A DNA stretch of 64,000 nt from Rostratula benghalensis (lineage: Eukaryota; Chordata; Aves; Charadriiformes; Rostratulidae): positions 2,782,425 through 2,846,424 of the forward strand of contig VXAI01000049.1 in NCBI GenBank assembly GCA_013399305.1, written 5' to 3'. Positions 12,011-26,690 of the stretch are shown here, piece by piece (position 1 is the stretch's first letter; each line of letters opens with the position of its first letter). The position numbers and the translations under genes were made by a program. Under the pieces are notes generated by a model. It was not told where the DNA came from and made no database searches. It saw only the letters and a list, made by a program, of their open reading frames with translations.

Positions 12011-15000
12011 TCCAAAGCCAAAATCATTTTGTAGGAGCCAAAATACTGTTTTTTACAAGGCTGACATAGAGCAAGGCCTTTGCCTGGACCATTGTGGCCA
12101 GCAGATGAGTAGTTGGGGCAACTCATGTAAGAAATGGAGGAAATCCCCTTTATCACCCACATCTCTTTGGCTGGTCAACCTACTGGAATGGGGCTGTGCT
12201 CTCACTTCCATGAATAACTTTTGGAGAGACTTGATCTTTCAGCCTTCTCAATTTGTTGATCTCTGGAAATTTTCCAGTGCAGGTGTGGACCTTAGTTGTG
12301 TAAATTTCAGCCTTCTGGTAGCAAGCTTTCTTTTCTTCATTACCTCTGCTGCCATAATTAACTATTTTTGCTTGGCAGAAATGAAAAACCCTAAATGTTG
12401 GCATAATTCCTAGCACTAGCAATGCCTCTTCTTTTATGTTCTCAGATGAGAACTGAATGTGTGCTGCCCATTAAAACAGAAAATGTGTATTGTGTTTCCA
12501 GTGACAACATGATCTTCCCCTGTCAAACTGGAAAACTGCTTTCTCAGAGGCTGTGGGAACTGATGAAGAGGGTTTTGGTTGTATGTTTATTTCGTCCTGT
12601 AGCTCAAGGGCTGCTACAGGAGAAACATGCCAATAGGTACAAGACATCTTGCAAACACTTCTATGATTCTATGAAACTGCTGTTTGGATGTCCCTGCCTG
12701 ATTTAATCAGACAGACAAATACACATCCTTACCATGTTAACTTGCCATCAGGCAATGGACTACTGCAGAGCCTTATTCAATTGCCTGTGGTCAAGCTGGT
12801 GTATTTTACATCGATTAAGTACCCATTGAAAGCTGGCCTTCTATGTACTGGGGAAGTATTTTCTATCCTGATGTAGAGGTTGTGATTTTGAAAGATCTCT
12901 TTTTCATGCCAATCTCTGACAAGAAGTTTGTCTGAAATCCAAAATACTTTTTTGTGGAATAAGGAAAGTTTTTCTCGTTGTATTGCGGAGATACACACCA
13001 ATGAATTTGGTACCAAACAGCCAGGGAAAGCTCAAAAATGAGAAAGGCAATAGAGGAAATTATTTCCCAGCCTTGAGCCCCAAGCCTAAAAATCTAAACA
13101 GCTGCATCCTTGTCCCCGACATGCAGGTCCCACAACTTCAGCATGGATCAAAAAAGAGGTTAGGAGTTTTTTTCCAGAATCAGAGTTTTGATAATACTTT
13201 AGTTCTTTGTTGATGTACATTGCTTTTGCTGCTTTGACTTAAAAAATACTTTGCACCAGCTGAAGGTCTGCCTCCTGGTCAGTTTGTTCTAGCTGTGGAC
13301 CATATTCAATGAAAAGTGGGTTTTGTCATTTTTACTTTCAAATTTACTTTGAAATTACGTGTTACAGTGAACATCAGTGTAGTTTCCCTGAGTTTAACAA
13401 ATTAACTGAATATTAAACCTTGTTATTTCGTTCTTGCAGATTCTGCTTTCATAAGTGAATGTAGGGATTTTATGGGCATTATTTAAAACAAAAATTTTGA
13501 TCATAAAGCCTTTGAAGAATGAAATAAAAGTGTTATGCAGTTGTTAGACATCTCAAGGTGAACAGAATCTTTGAAATTTACTCTGAAATTAGAGACTTTA
13601 ATCTGCATAATTTATACACTGAGTGTTCATAAAAAGGACTACAATTGAAACTCACCTGTCATGAAAAGTAAAGGGATGGAAACAATGGCTAAGACTGAGG
13701 CAGGGAAATGGTGTTATGGATGTTATTTCCTAAACATTTTCTAAGGAACGGTTTCTACCAGTTACTGAGGAAATTAAGGAAAAGTGACAAAGCAACAATA
13801 ATTTCCAAGTAATAGTTCTTTTTTCTTTTCATTATCTGTGCTGTCTGCCCCCAGATCTCCTGCATTGTTCAGATTTCAAAACATTTCCTGCTGTAATAGA
13901 CAAGCCAGGGACTTTCTGCCCGGGCAAGGAGGAGAGCTCTGCTCCTGCAGCACAGCTCTCGCCCGGGGCAGCGCTGGGGCTGCTGCAGCTGCAGGCTGGT
14001 ACCCAACAGCCAGCTCAGGCCTGCTCATTAATGACAGATAATTTTGCTAGGCTCAGAACTTGCTTTGAAGAAACATGTAAAAATTGGGCTATAATTTTCA
14101 AATAATGAGCTGGACTTTCCCCATTCTGCTTATTTTCTTTTCCTGCCTCCTAAGCTCTCTGGAGGGACAGGATTGCTGCTTGTTGCCTTTGGAAACACTT
14201 TTGGCTCATCAGGTTTTTCCCTTTTTGCCCTGCTACTGAGAGAGGTTATCTCAGGGAGAGTTCTTCTATTTTATCTCTAGAAGGGATCTTACTGCTAAAC
14301 AAGAGTCCTGGGCAGGATTTACACCTTTCCTCTGGAAACACAGGAAGCTTGTGTAAATTCCTGATCATTCACGGACTCATGTCATCTTGTCAGGGACTAT
14401 CATTCGTTAAAAATTTAACAGAGGAAACCTGACAGGATTGGTGTCTTGGTGCTACAACAAAATAAATATTTAATAGTGACATGATGATGCATTTCTATTA
14501 ACACAGCAGGCATTCAGCACTTAAGCACAATGGGATAATAGTTCTCTTTATGACTATGCACCCAGTAAAATACTCATGGAATAGGTTGATGGACCAAAGC
14601 TACAGCGAACAGTGCATAAGTCTTATATCTTATGACCAAAGTGGCAGAAATCCCTAGTGATTTTCTGACAAAATACAGTTGTTTGTGCACTCTGAAGGAA
14701 TTTCTGAATTGTGGACTCTTGAGCCAGAATTTCTGTGTACGTCTGCCCACATCCATTGTGTGTCAAAGGGTGTGCCGTGGACTTGCTGGAATTACGATGC
14801 TGTGTCCCCAGACCTTGCAGAGATTGCAGATGCTTGTTTGAGATGTTATGAACACATGAATGACTGCTGTAAATACACTCTTTAATAAGTTCTCTTTTCA
14901 TGATGAATCTGGCCAAATTTTGAAATGTTACAGTGCTAACACCTATGTCTATGAGTTGTTCCACTGATGGCTGTGGGAAAATTTGTGGAGCAGAGTATAG

Positions 15001-18000
15001 ATTATTTACAATCAAGGAATCATAATCTCCTCTAAAAATTACCAGAGAAAGCAAAATATCGAGCTTTATCATCCTCTCTCCTACTTATTCACTTTTTTGC
15101 CTGTATTAAGTCATGTGGACAGGGACAGTTTGACCTGAGGGAGGAGCATTGCTTATTTATCTTTTAGAAACATAGCTGATTTATCTATCAAATCTAGTTT
15201 TCTGTAGTGTTCTGAAGTATTTCTTGAATGTAAACATTTGAAACTGGACTTAGTTCATAATTGGAAAATTGTTTAAAGATTTTCTTTTCCCTCCCTCTCT
15301 CAGCCTTTACTCTGTTTTTGAATTGATGTTAAACATTGTTGTCTTGTTTTTGTTATTTACAGTCTGATCAAAGTTACTGCTTCTTCACTGTTCACATTTG
15401 TTAATTCTTTGCTTATGATGCCACACAGACCATCCAGTTCAAGGTAGGTTAGAGCAGAGTTACTTACTTACCCAATTAAAGTTCTTCTCCACGCCCATGA
15501 CTGCAAAACCTGTGCCCCTGAGTCAAGTGGGGGTGAACGCTGGGCAGTGTGCAGCAAGGACAGAACTGTCCTCAATCATGCACACGGTGACACTGGACTG
15601 GTTCAACGTGAAAAAGCAGATGGTACAGTGTGTAGGTAGGTAGATGCCCCGGATACAAGACCTGCCATATACTCCCTTTGAGCTGCTTTCAAATCTGGAG
15701 CCCGCAGGCTGAGTCTTAAGTGAGCAATACATTTAATATATGTGCAAACATAAAAGGAATCTTTCCCTGCCTTTCTTCTCAACTTACAGAAATATTCTAA
15801 TTGGTTATTCCAGGTGGGAGAAGAAGGGGAAGAAATTTGGAGCAGGGGAAATGTGTGACTGTTGACTTTGCAGTAGCTCTGTCAAAAAAAAATTGTATCC
15901 TACTTTTAATACGCACCATTTGGAAAGCAAAGCCCCTTTTAAAATGCTTCAGAACTCATGTCCTTTTTAATTGCCTGGAATTCATGGTGGCTGTGTGAGA
16001 AAGCCATAAACATATACAATCATAAAAACACATTTAGACAACCCAAACAGAATCAGTGCCATATTATTTTAGTTTATTATTCCTAGCGGAGTACAGATTG
16101 GTCTTCCTACTTTGATATTTATTTATACCAAGGAACTACAGGAACATAAATGCCACTCTTGGGATAATCCTAATGCTGGGGCCGAACAGAATACACATTG
16201 CATCTGTCTCATTTGCAGTAAAATGAAGGAGTGTTTAGGTGTAATCCTGCTAATGAAGGACAAAGTTGAAGGTCAGATGTAGTCTTCAGAATGAACTGTC
16301 GCCGAGAAGCTGAGAGAACTGAAGTTCCGCATTAAAAAGTTTTCTTAAAATATCAAATAGCTAAGATGGGAAAAAGGAAAATGTAGCTCTTTGGTTTTAT
16401 TATTCCTTTTTCTTTGAAGCCACTCAAGGATTCTGTTCAAGACTTTAGTGCTCATATGAAAAATTAATGATGGGTTTTTGCTAGACAGAAAGCCTTCTTA
16501 TTTTGCACATGATTAACAAAGAAAACTCAATGCAGAAGTGAGATACTCAGCAGGGGGTGGTTCTCTCAGAGGCCAGCTCACAGCTTCACACCAGAGCACT
16601 TATTGACATGGGAAAATACCCACTTTTATCCAAAGACAGTTAAACAGCTAGGATATGTGCAGGGCTGTACGTACTGAATAACAAGGAACAGATTCTCAAC
16701 AAAGGAAAATGTCAACCAAAATAAACAAACAGCCTAGCAGCAGGCTGACCCTGTGCCGTGCCTGTGGGCTGTTTTGAGTCTACTGCAGAGCCAAGTGCAA
16801 TGTTAGTCTTTTGCTAGTTATTGTCAGGAAGTAGATTATCAGCTGAAAGGCTGGAGGGGGACTGCAGACAGTCTGCCTGTAGCAGAAGAAAAGGCAAGGA
16901 CACGTAGGCAGTATCTAACATCTACAAGCCAGATCTGCATTCTGCTCACAGGCCATTTTGATCTGATGTTTCTCACCTACAAAGATTGCACTGTTGGGGG
17001 TCTGGATACTTTTTCCACAGGTCTTTTCCCACATGTAAAATTACAGAGTAAGCTCCTGTGAGGTTGTCCAACTGAAAGCACCCTGTTGTTCCTGTGGACA
17101 CCCCTCAATTTTTAAACCTTCTTGTTTTGGTCTAGTCAGACAACTCCATGCATATTCTGGGATTCAGAAGGGCCATCTGCTACCCACACATTTAAGAGGA
17201 AAGTCACCCCAAAAAAAAGGTATACGTTTTACAAGTTATAATGGAATTACAATGAGTTTTACTCATCTCAAGTTTAAGAAAAGACAAACATCTGTTACTA
17301 GTGTATATTTATGATTTGTCCCCAAGTAGAGGAGGCTTTTATAAATATCTGTTAAATACAACAGTGCGCTACAAAGAGCTGAGTGCGGTTATTAATCTCA
17401 TGTCATACTCGAGGTTTCAAGTGTCAAGAATGAAGCAGGTCACCCTGGACAAACTGGACCAGAAAGCTTTCCTTCCTGTTCTTGTTACACTGGTAAATGG
17501 AGAACGATGCTCCCCTGTACTGCCATTATGAACTACAAGCCCTGTTTGTAGGCTCAAAAAAGAGTTACGTTAGTTTTGAAAGTGCTGTGCATAAGTACAC
17601 ATGAAAGGTGAAGAACTGGTCTGAAACAAAAGAAGTCTTCCGCGTAGAAACTAGATTTCCTTAAAACTTCATTCCCACAGACAGCAAGGATGAAGGTTTC
17701 CTGTGCCATCTGAGTGCCTCTTCCTGTTGAGGTAAGAAAATCTGGGGAACATTGAAGTTGGTAAGAATTGGTCTTTTGCAGGAGGACACAAGGTAGAGCT
17801 TAAAAGTTATCATTGCTAAACAATAGGGAATGAATTATGCTAGATATAAAAATACATAGAGCTACAAATAGAGCACCTGCTAACAGCACTTAGGAACTTT
17901 CCTAAAAGGGCTCATATTTTGTCTGATTTGGTTGCAGTTTGGTTGAGCAATTCTTCTGAAGTTACCTACAGTGGTGGCACTGAAGTGCAGTGACTACTGT

Positions 18001-21000
18001 ACAATTAGAGAACCAGGTTGGCAGAATGATTGAACTGGCCAACTGCCATTTTCACAGCATTTATTTTTTTTTCTTGTGGATTTTTAGATCAGATCCCTGC
18101 AGGAACAGATTGAGTGAAGTTTTTATATTGTTATTATGAATGTTTTGATATTGCAGTAATGATTTTTTGATATTTGATAATAAAGCCTTGAGATGTTAGC
18201 CATGGAAGCCTCAGAGTAGCTTTCATAATCTATTGATTTTGTGTTTTTTTCATGGTGCATTTTTTCTTTGATACTACCATTTGTTCATTTTTTAAATTAT
18301 TTTTGTGAGGATTTCTCTCACAGCTTTTGTCTACAACACAATGCTGCTAACATATGAAGTATATACAAAAAGCATTTATATTATCCTGTCAAGTTCTACT
18401 AACCAAATACAAACAGCACAGCCCAAATCTGGTCCTGTGTCACTAAGCTCATGAGACCTTTGTGTTTGCTACATTAAAAAAAAAAGGATCAGGTCCTATC
18501 TGAGAGCAGCTGGATGTTTTTGATACAGTGAGATTATATTCCAGCCTGTAACTCAAAATTTAGACAGACAGCAGGTTTTGGAAATTACTATAATTTACAT
18601 CCCTAAATTGTAGTCTCTCTAGAACTGGGAATGGTATTGCCGTGTGTAATCTGCAAAATATCCTGACTGTTTGGCAGGGAAGGCAGAATTTGATGAGGGG
18701 ATGGTAACTACAGCTGTGAAGTGCAGAGCTAGGGATGTGTCTGCGAGGGAAGGGTGCCCTGTGCTCCGGGAGCCTCCCGCTCCTGGGAGCAGCTGGGTCT
18801 CACTGTTACACCCTCCCCAGCCAAGAAGCCCTTTCTGCCCTGGTTTGTCCAAACTTAGCTTTGTGGCCCATCTTGGTTTGTCCATTGGCTGCTGCCAGGC
18901 AGATGGCACTGCCTGGGTTTGCCTCACCTCTGCTCAGTGAGAACTAATTTGCGTTGCCTTCTGCTTCCCAGCCAAAAATGTCCACGAAGTCTTACAAAGC
19001 ATGTATTTATTCGGGAGACTTGCAATATTTTTTTTTTTTAAATTCTGGTTGAGATTGACTGACAGGCTCAAAAGTTCCTGTAAGGCAATATGAGAGAAAA
19101 ATAAGGACAGACGGACAGATAGCAATGGCATGACCCTCATTTCCTCGGGAAACCAAGCTAAAAATGAAAATGTAACCTCGGACCCTTTGCTGAGGGCTGC
19201 TCCTTTGAAAGCTAGGATAAGAACAGATATATCCCAGATCCAAAAAGACATGTGAAGATTACTGTATTCTTGTGACTATATTAACAGATTCAAGAAAATA
19301 AACGAATTGTGAATAGCTATTAAGTCCTCTTAAATCACTGTTATTACAATTTTACTAACAATTGTATTGTATTTACTTTCCAAAGGAAAAAATGGTTCCA
19401 TGGTACAGCTAAAACCAGAGGATACCTGGAGGACAGAATGCAGATGTGCCTGCAGATGTGCTCCTCTCCCACCCCTACTCCCTGTTGGAGGGACGGACTG
19501 AGGAGTGGGCTGCTGTCACAAACCGTACCAGGCTGCAACCACGCAGGTAGGCAAATACAACCCAGAAGGGAGGCTGGCATCAGTGTCCCTGCCCCAGGTG
19601 AGGTCTGTACACAGCAGAGACAGCAGACAGGTTGTCGATTTTTGTCTCATGTAACAGAAGGGAGGTGTGTAGAGCGAGAGCATGAGAAGAAAGCTGTGTG
19701 TCCTCCCCAGGCCATGCTCACCTACGTGCTGCCATCGCTCACCGGCAATTTGTAACCATTTAGGGGGGTGTTCTGTATCTGCATGACTTGACTTTTAAGC
19801 TTTATTGAAGCTCTTCAGTCAATTCACTAGTGACCTTGAGAGATCCTATCACGTGTCCTGGCAATTGTGTGGTTGATGCATTTCCATACGAGGCACTAAA
19901 CCCTTACATATTGGAAAAGTAATTTGGTCTGTTAGAACTTGCATGGAAAAATACAAGTATTTCATAAGGACAAGTGGGCAGATTATTCTCAGGCTATTGA
20001 TTCTGCATTTTGGTCTGCTGAAAACCTGCTGCTAAATAGACCTCCCTACTGGAGAGACTGAGCAAAATGGCCATTACAGGGAGAGACTCTGGGGATTTAT
20101 TGATTGGACATGAGAACACTAATCGTGAAATAGCAAAGATTGAGCATGCTGTTGCAACTACTATTTGCATAGAAGGTAACGTGTCAGTGTTGGGAAGCCA
20201 GATTTTTTCAGAACATTAACAGTAGCTGTCCCAGATCAAGTCACATCCATATCCATCAGGGCATCCAGAGAACAGGGATAACACACACATAATGTTGTCT
20301 GTAACAAGTAAGGTAGCAAATACATTTGCTACACTAGAGAGATACTGAAAAAGAAACTCCTGTCTCCAGCAAACTTACAGAATAATGTTTTCTCTCTCAA
20401 GCATATGTGAAAACAGCATCAATTTTGGATTTTGAAAGGGCTAATTCATTTTCTATTTGATTCTTTTAATCAAGAAGATAATTCAAGTAATTTCCAGCAT
20501 TTGTTGTAATGAAATGGTTCTGAATTTCCCTTCCTTGTGACATGCTAATTTTGTCAACGACAAGAATTCAAAACTCAACAATGAGGAAGCCCTTAAAATT
20601 TTGAGAAAGACTAGATTGTGATAGACTTTATGCTTTCAAAATAGTATTTTGCATATATTTATGTAGCTCCATGCTTTATGACTTTAAGAAAACACATATG
20701 AAATTACACCATTCTTTACCAGAGTAGGCAAAACTTAGTAAGCTATAGTTCACCATAGATTTTACCTGGATAAGATACTTTGCAATTTTCACATGTCTTT
20801 TTCTAGCTTCATCACTAAGCTGGTAGAGTTACTGATGAAAAACACCCATGAGTGCCTTCATTGAGGGTTTCCACTTCAAGAGTAATATATACAGCCAGAA
20901 ACCATAATACATTAACAGAGAGTCTATAAGCCCCAGACAAAAGCTCACAATATATACAGGATTTAGGTAACCAGATGCCAGCACAGTAATCTGTGATCCG

Positions 21001-24000
21001 AGTGCTGCCAGGGAACTTCAGTCCGGTGTCCCAGTTGTCCCTTTCCCCCACCTTGTTCTTTTGGATGAGGACTGGGCACTCTGGGTCAGGGGGGTGAGCC
21101 TCGCTCAGAAGTCCCCAAAATCTGGGGACAATAGTCACTGGGCTCTGAATTGGTCAAGAGCATCTAAGGTGTTTGTCAGAAGCAGGGGAAAGTTGGTGAG
21201 AGAAATAAATGGATGGAGGACGGTTATTCATTATGTATCCTGCGTGGTCAGTCTTGGAGAGGAAGCATGAACAAGTGAAACTTTGTGTGCAGCTTCTTAG
21301 GCACCTGCTAGTCCTCCGCTTTGTCAGCGGACCCCCAGGCATATCCCCTGGCAACCTGAACAGGAGAACTGCATCTCGAGGGCAGGCAGTTACGTAGCTC
21401 TGAACGGGCTGAGAGAACCTATGTCCATATATTTAATCAGTCTTGAGGCGTTCCTTCTCCTGGGTTTTACCACTCTTTGGCCACACCTTATGAATATTGG
21501 ATTCCAAGATTTAGAAAATAGGTACAGAGCCTGAAACCTAGACCACACACCAAAACATTCACTACCTTTTCAGAAGCATCTAGAAGTAAAGGCTGAGACA
21601 AATAATAATGTAGTTTTGTTTGTGATAGGAGCCAGAGCCAGTAAAAGATCTAATCCATACTTCCAAGCCCAAATGGATGCAGAACACTGAATTGCTGGAG
21701 TTTCCTATGCTCCAGTACACTTCAGCATGTTGGAAGCAACCAGTTTGGCATCAATGTATGAAGACACTGCATATTACATAGCTCTTGAAGTGCAGTATGA
21801 TTTAGTTTATTAAGGTAAAAATCAGAATGGCCCAGCCTGAGTTCTTCTACCAGAGGTGGAACTGCCTCTGATTACAGGCTGATGGTACACAGTCCCTGCA
21901 GTTCTCAGTTCCTTGCAGATGGGACTCAATGAGGTATCTCAAGCACCAGTAGCTCCATGAAACACTTCACCAAATACAGTCCTGAAAGATGTTCAGTCCC
22001 TTAAATGCCAGTTTGGCCTGCTGAGGGCACATCTGATGAGAGGATTCAAATTGTCGGTTCGGTGGGAGAATCTTTTCTGTTGTAGGGATGAAAAGCTCAG
22101 AGGACCTCACTTACGCTCATTGGACTTGTAATTAAATGTTACACACTTGATGAGCATTGCACTGCAAGCCTCAAGGCTAATTTACATGTTACCACCAAAA
22201 TGTTTTATTTTAGCTTGCCTGTAAGAATACTGTATAGGCATCATTGCATGTCATTGCAAATGGTTTGTATCAATGCTGCTTGGGTGACTCTCAAAATCAC
22301 TAAAAGCTGTATGTAATTACTGCTAAAGAGCCCTGTACAGAACCAATAATACTTCCTCTACAATAGCTATTTTATGACTAAGATGGCTTTCCTGATGTGA
22401 CTGACACTGCTAGGATCACAAACAAGCAGCCTGCCAGCAAATAAAGAATAGCTTTTTAGGGAAACAAGGTAGTTTGAGTCAATTACAATATTATGTGTAT
22501 AATGAAAGCGTATGTTGCTGTTCTAAGAGTTGCCCATAATTCAAAGCAGTAAGACAGGGTGGGAGGAAGGAGGGAATAATGAAAGTAGAACAGGAGCTAG
22601 TCGTAAGAATGGTGATGGGTATGATGCCAATATAAGGTATTTACAGACACATTTAAATGCTTTATGTTGCAAAAGTTGCTTTTAGTGATTTTGGCATGTG
22701 ATTCACATTACTCTTTACACAATGGATGAGTGAAAAGAGAGAAAGCTCCTTAAGACTCCAGGATCCATTTAGCACATCCACCTTTATCAGTTTCTTGTTC
22801 TGAGGAGGTCATCCCACACGTAAAATTTCAATGCAAGCATATCAGATGGACTGAACTGCCTTTTCTTACAATTCACCGTTTCTTTAATACTTATTTGACT
22901 GACTTCAAAGCAATGCTAAAGCACTGCAACCATTTATTGGAATATATTAATAAAAATAAATTAGAGTTTCATTCATTGAGTTCCAGCTCTTAGAAGAATA
23001 AACAACCTTGTGCAGATGCAGAAGAAAGGCAGAGAAATATTGGATGACTTACCCACAGCCTGCAGCAGGTGAGTGGAAGAATTAGAAACAGAACCTCTGG
23101 CCTTTCTTCCAAATCATCTTTCCTGTGTTTGTGCCACAGTAAAATGATTTTGCATATGTCCTGTCTTGGAAATATGAAAAATATATGCAATATGTAAAGC
23201 AGCCAATTGGACTGCCTTTTGGAATATATCATAGTTTATGAAAGGGGAATCTTGAAGCCTAAACAGATTGTGTGCAATTAATTGCAAACTGTCAAAGACA
23301 CTACAGCACTTTACTGCCAATTTGTAAATAAAACCTAGTATGCAAAAGGGCTTAGGTAAGTGAGGTGAGTCTCTGTGCATAAAGGAAAGGCAACGTGCAA
23401 ATGCAATGCCACACCATTTTTACATTCCAGCCCTTAAGACTTTTGCTGACTTTGTGAGAAAATGGTGTGGTGCAGAGTCATTGAATGCAGCCATTGAACC
23501 TTCTCCATAGGTAAATATTTTACAGAACCAAATTGAAGAAGTCCTAGCTTACTTGAAAAGCTAAAAGAATAAAAAAAAAGTCATCAAGCGCCAAAAGAAA
23601 AACATATTTTTCTAATTAAAATCTTGGTGAATATATGTAAGCATTTTTGTACCCAAAAGATGTGCTGAACAATGGTGGTGAAGTGTGGATTGTTCCAAAT
23701 ATAGGGGATTGCAAACAAAGCAGATTCCCTATGTCCTGGTTCTGACCCTCAAATGATCTTTGTTATAAATATGCTCATCCTGGTGGCTGGCCAATACCTG
23801 ACTCCATTCCTTATCCGGTGCTGTCTAACTCCCTTTGTATCACTGCTGTTACCATCCTATAGCTCATCATTCCCCTTTGTAATATTCAATAAATACAATA
23901 TGTTTGGTGCCACTGCTGATCTGCTGAGCCAGTCAGTGGCCAGCCCAGTGACTCAGGCTGGGTCTCAGCTTCAAAAGAAAAATGATGATGCCTTCCTTTC

Positions 24001-26554
24001 TAGGTCTGAACCCCTCCGGTGAACAGCATCACAAATGTAATATAGACCTTCAGTAATTACTGAAACAGCGGTTTGTCACAAGCTGCTGGTGGCACTGATG
24101 GACAATCTGCTTGTGGGTATGGTTAGAGGAAAGAATGTGTAAGAAAATATAATAGTTGTGACAGGCTTAACTTGGAAAATTGTTTTTCAGGGGATGAAAT
24201 GTACATATGGAGGCAGTGTGGATGAAGAACAAAGTACTCGTATTCATCAACAGTTCTTTCCACCTCTGGTATGTAATATACATGCAAAACTTACACCAGT
24301 GTGAATGAAAATTTGGCCCCAGGTAGTAGCCACAACTACATGAGGTGCAATTTGTATTCCCTCTGAAGTTCATATACATCAGCAGTTTCCAGAACAAGTA
24401 GATTTGGCCCCTGGGGGAAGAGCAGAACTGCCTACACATCCTATTCATCCTCCACACCAGTGCCATTGAGGGGCTCCTTGTGATGCTCAGTAAATAAAAA
24501 AATCCCTTCTCCACTCCCCTGAGCCTTGTAGCAGGCTCAGAGCTTGCTGCAACACACAGGCATTTCCCTGTGTGCTGTGAACCTGAAAATAAATGGAAAT
24601 ATGAAAGTCCACTCTTCATGCGAAGCAGTTCTCTGTATTCTTTTTTTCCACTTATGTTGTAGTGCAAAAGCAATTCCAGAAATCACATAAAACATCCGAA
24701 TCCGTGGATGGTGAGGTAAATCCAAGGCTGAGAGAACATGAAAGAAGAAATGGACTCTAAGCCTGATGGGCTTTGGATGGAGCTTTAGAGGGAATCAGCA
24801 CTCCAAAGGATGCTGTCACAGGGAGGGACCTGCCCAAGCCGGGAAATGCGGGCCCAGCCGCCTGCAAGATCGGAAATCTGGAACTGAGAGGAGGGAATAC
24901 ACTGCCTGACCAAAGCCAAATTAATAATGATCCTTTGTTTCACAGCTGAATAGTATTTAAATAATGTTACTCCAATTAGTGAATTGAATATCGATGAGAT
25001 ATAGTCTCTTCTCCCCACATTAAGGTATTTTACTTCCTTTCAGGATATTTTTTTTTGAGCTGGACTGCACTTGACTCTAGGGACAGGTTTCCTGCAGAAA
25101 TCTTTGCTGAGTTTATGGCACAAACAGCCATGTCCTTCCAGCCTTTATTAATTCAAACGTTACAAAATCCGCATCCCTTCTTCTGTTGTTTTGTTTGTTG
25201 CACTGCCAGAGACTGCTCTCCTTTCACCAGAAAAGGCTCTCCAGTCTGCAGCTCCTGTATTTTCCCTCTCGTGTCACTCCAACACACTGCCTCGCAGCGT
25301 GCCTGCTGCCGGGGTCGGAGCAGAGCCACTGAGCCTGCTGGCCCTTGCCTGGGGTCTGTCACCCGGGCACCCGCTTGGACCCCGGGAGCTGGGGACACCA
25401 GCCAGGCTCCCCAGCACCGCCGGGAGCCAAACGGGATTTTGCCTGCATGAGTACTGGAGGATGGGGCTCTCCTTCTGAACCAGAAACAACTTTTTAAAAC
25501 ACTGGAAGTGTGTAGAAGATGGAAAATTGCTGTATTACAATTTCAGTAAGGCAGTAGATGAACACCAGATAGAATGACCTGCCCCTTTCTGAGCATGGGG
25601 AGCCCCCGGAACAGTCCAGCATTAGCTCTTGACCGTGCTCATTAGAGTTGCTTTGATGTACTGTGATGAATGCACGAGAGCAGTAGACATGAAAAGCAGA
25701 GTTCAATAAGCAGTGTGGAGCAGCATTCGTATGCTGCCTTACAGGTTTACCCTGCAGTTACTAGGCTAACCATTAAGTCATGAGAATTTTGGTTGGTACT
25801 CAGAGCTTTGCCCTCCCTTTCCCCCTCTCTCTGCCACTGAGGTCATAATTTTCAACTGAAAAATTTTAAGTGTTATGGGTCGGTGCTAGTGCCTTTGAGA
25901 GCTCAGCCCCATTCCTCTTACCTCTGCAGGTGATCCCGCAAAGTGAGGAGACCTCCACTCCCTGTGCCTGTTGCCAGCGTGACACTGCAGCTCCCCAGCT
26001 CTGGTGAGGTACTGGTGTGTGCTGAGTAACAGTGATGGTACCCTGGGATACTAGTGTGTACACCATGTAGTGGTTGTACATTGCAAAGATTTTGGAGGGT
26101 AGAATAGGGAGAGCCTATTACTTTCTTCGGAAATAGCCTTCCTCATCTGTTGTCCCTTGACATCTGCCCCTCACACCAGGCTTGGGGTGTAATGTGCACT
26201 TCCCTCCCCTGCAAAGGCTCTGCTCCTTTTAGAAAAGGCCTCCAGAAGGATACTGACAGCACTGAAATCCCGCTGTCTGCTTGGTTTTTACCAGCCCTAC
26301 TTGATTGCCCTGCAAGAACAGAGAGGAATATTTCCCCTGCTCTCTGGAGTGAAGTCCTCCATTACCATGTCACGAAAGGACAGGCTGTGTGGTAGCTAAG
26401 GAAAAACGCTGACTTTAAACCTGAGATAAGGCTCTATCATTTACACTAATGAGCTCACTGGTGGGGAATTTGTAAAATTTTGTGATAAAAAGTAGCTGCA
26501 GTCAGTATTTGATGAAATTTACTATTTTACTTTTTTGCTGAAAAGACACATTTT
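12011..26554. other. Long gene-poor stretch upstream of CBLN1
   Basis: No recognisable protein-coding exon or RNA gene. Homopolymers include 13 T at 19028-19040. A weak exon-like segment with acceptor and donor consensus lies at 17681-17731. A minus-strand open frame of 168 codons at 24167-24673 has no recognised domain. About 24287-24320 contains words resembling an old, widespread amniote interspersed repeat, but too little remains to classify. No CR1 copy is visible until 26.55 kb. Confidence 0.45.
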
Positions 26555-26690
26555 TCTCCTTCTCTGGAGACATTCAAGACCCGTCTGGACGCGTTCCTGT
26601 GTGGCCTGATCTAGGTGTTCCTGCTCTGGCAGGGGGATTGGGCTAGATGATCTTTCAAGGTCCCTTCCAATCCCTGATAGTCTGTGATAA
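26555..26690 (+). mobile_element. CR1 LINE 3'-end fragment
   Basis: About 136 bp match the 3' untranslated tail of chicken-repeat-1 (CR1) non-LTR retrotransposons. The segment opens with TTCTCTGGAGACATTCAA-type sequence, continues with CTAGATGATCTTTCAAGG and CCCTTCCAATCC, and ends in the short 3' octamer-like repeat (TCTGTGAT, 26681-26688). CR1 copies are typically 5'-truncated and lack a poly(A) tail, and this copy is only the terminal stub. It carries no coding sequence. Confidence 0.88.

Noticed and set aside
12657..12675. TTCTATGATTCTATGA, resembling the CR1 3' terminal repeat
   Set aside because: The preceding sequence shows no CR1 3' UTR words, so there is not enough to call an element.
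14623..15072. Minus-strand 149-codon frame
   Set aside because: No recognised domain and no flanking exon or promoter signals; several overlapping frames on the other strand are equally open.
17681..17731. 51-bp exon-like segment (ATTCCCACAG ... TTGAG|GTAAGA)
   Set aside because: The pyrimidine tract is interrupted by purines, the segment is very short and it has no partner exon nearby. It is most likely a chance pair.
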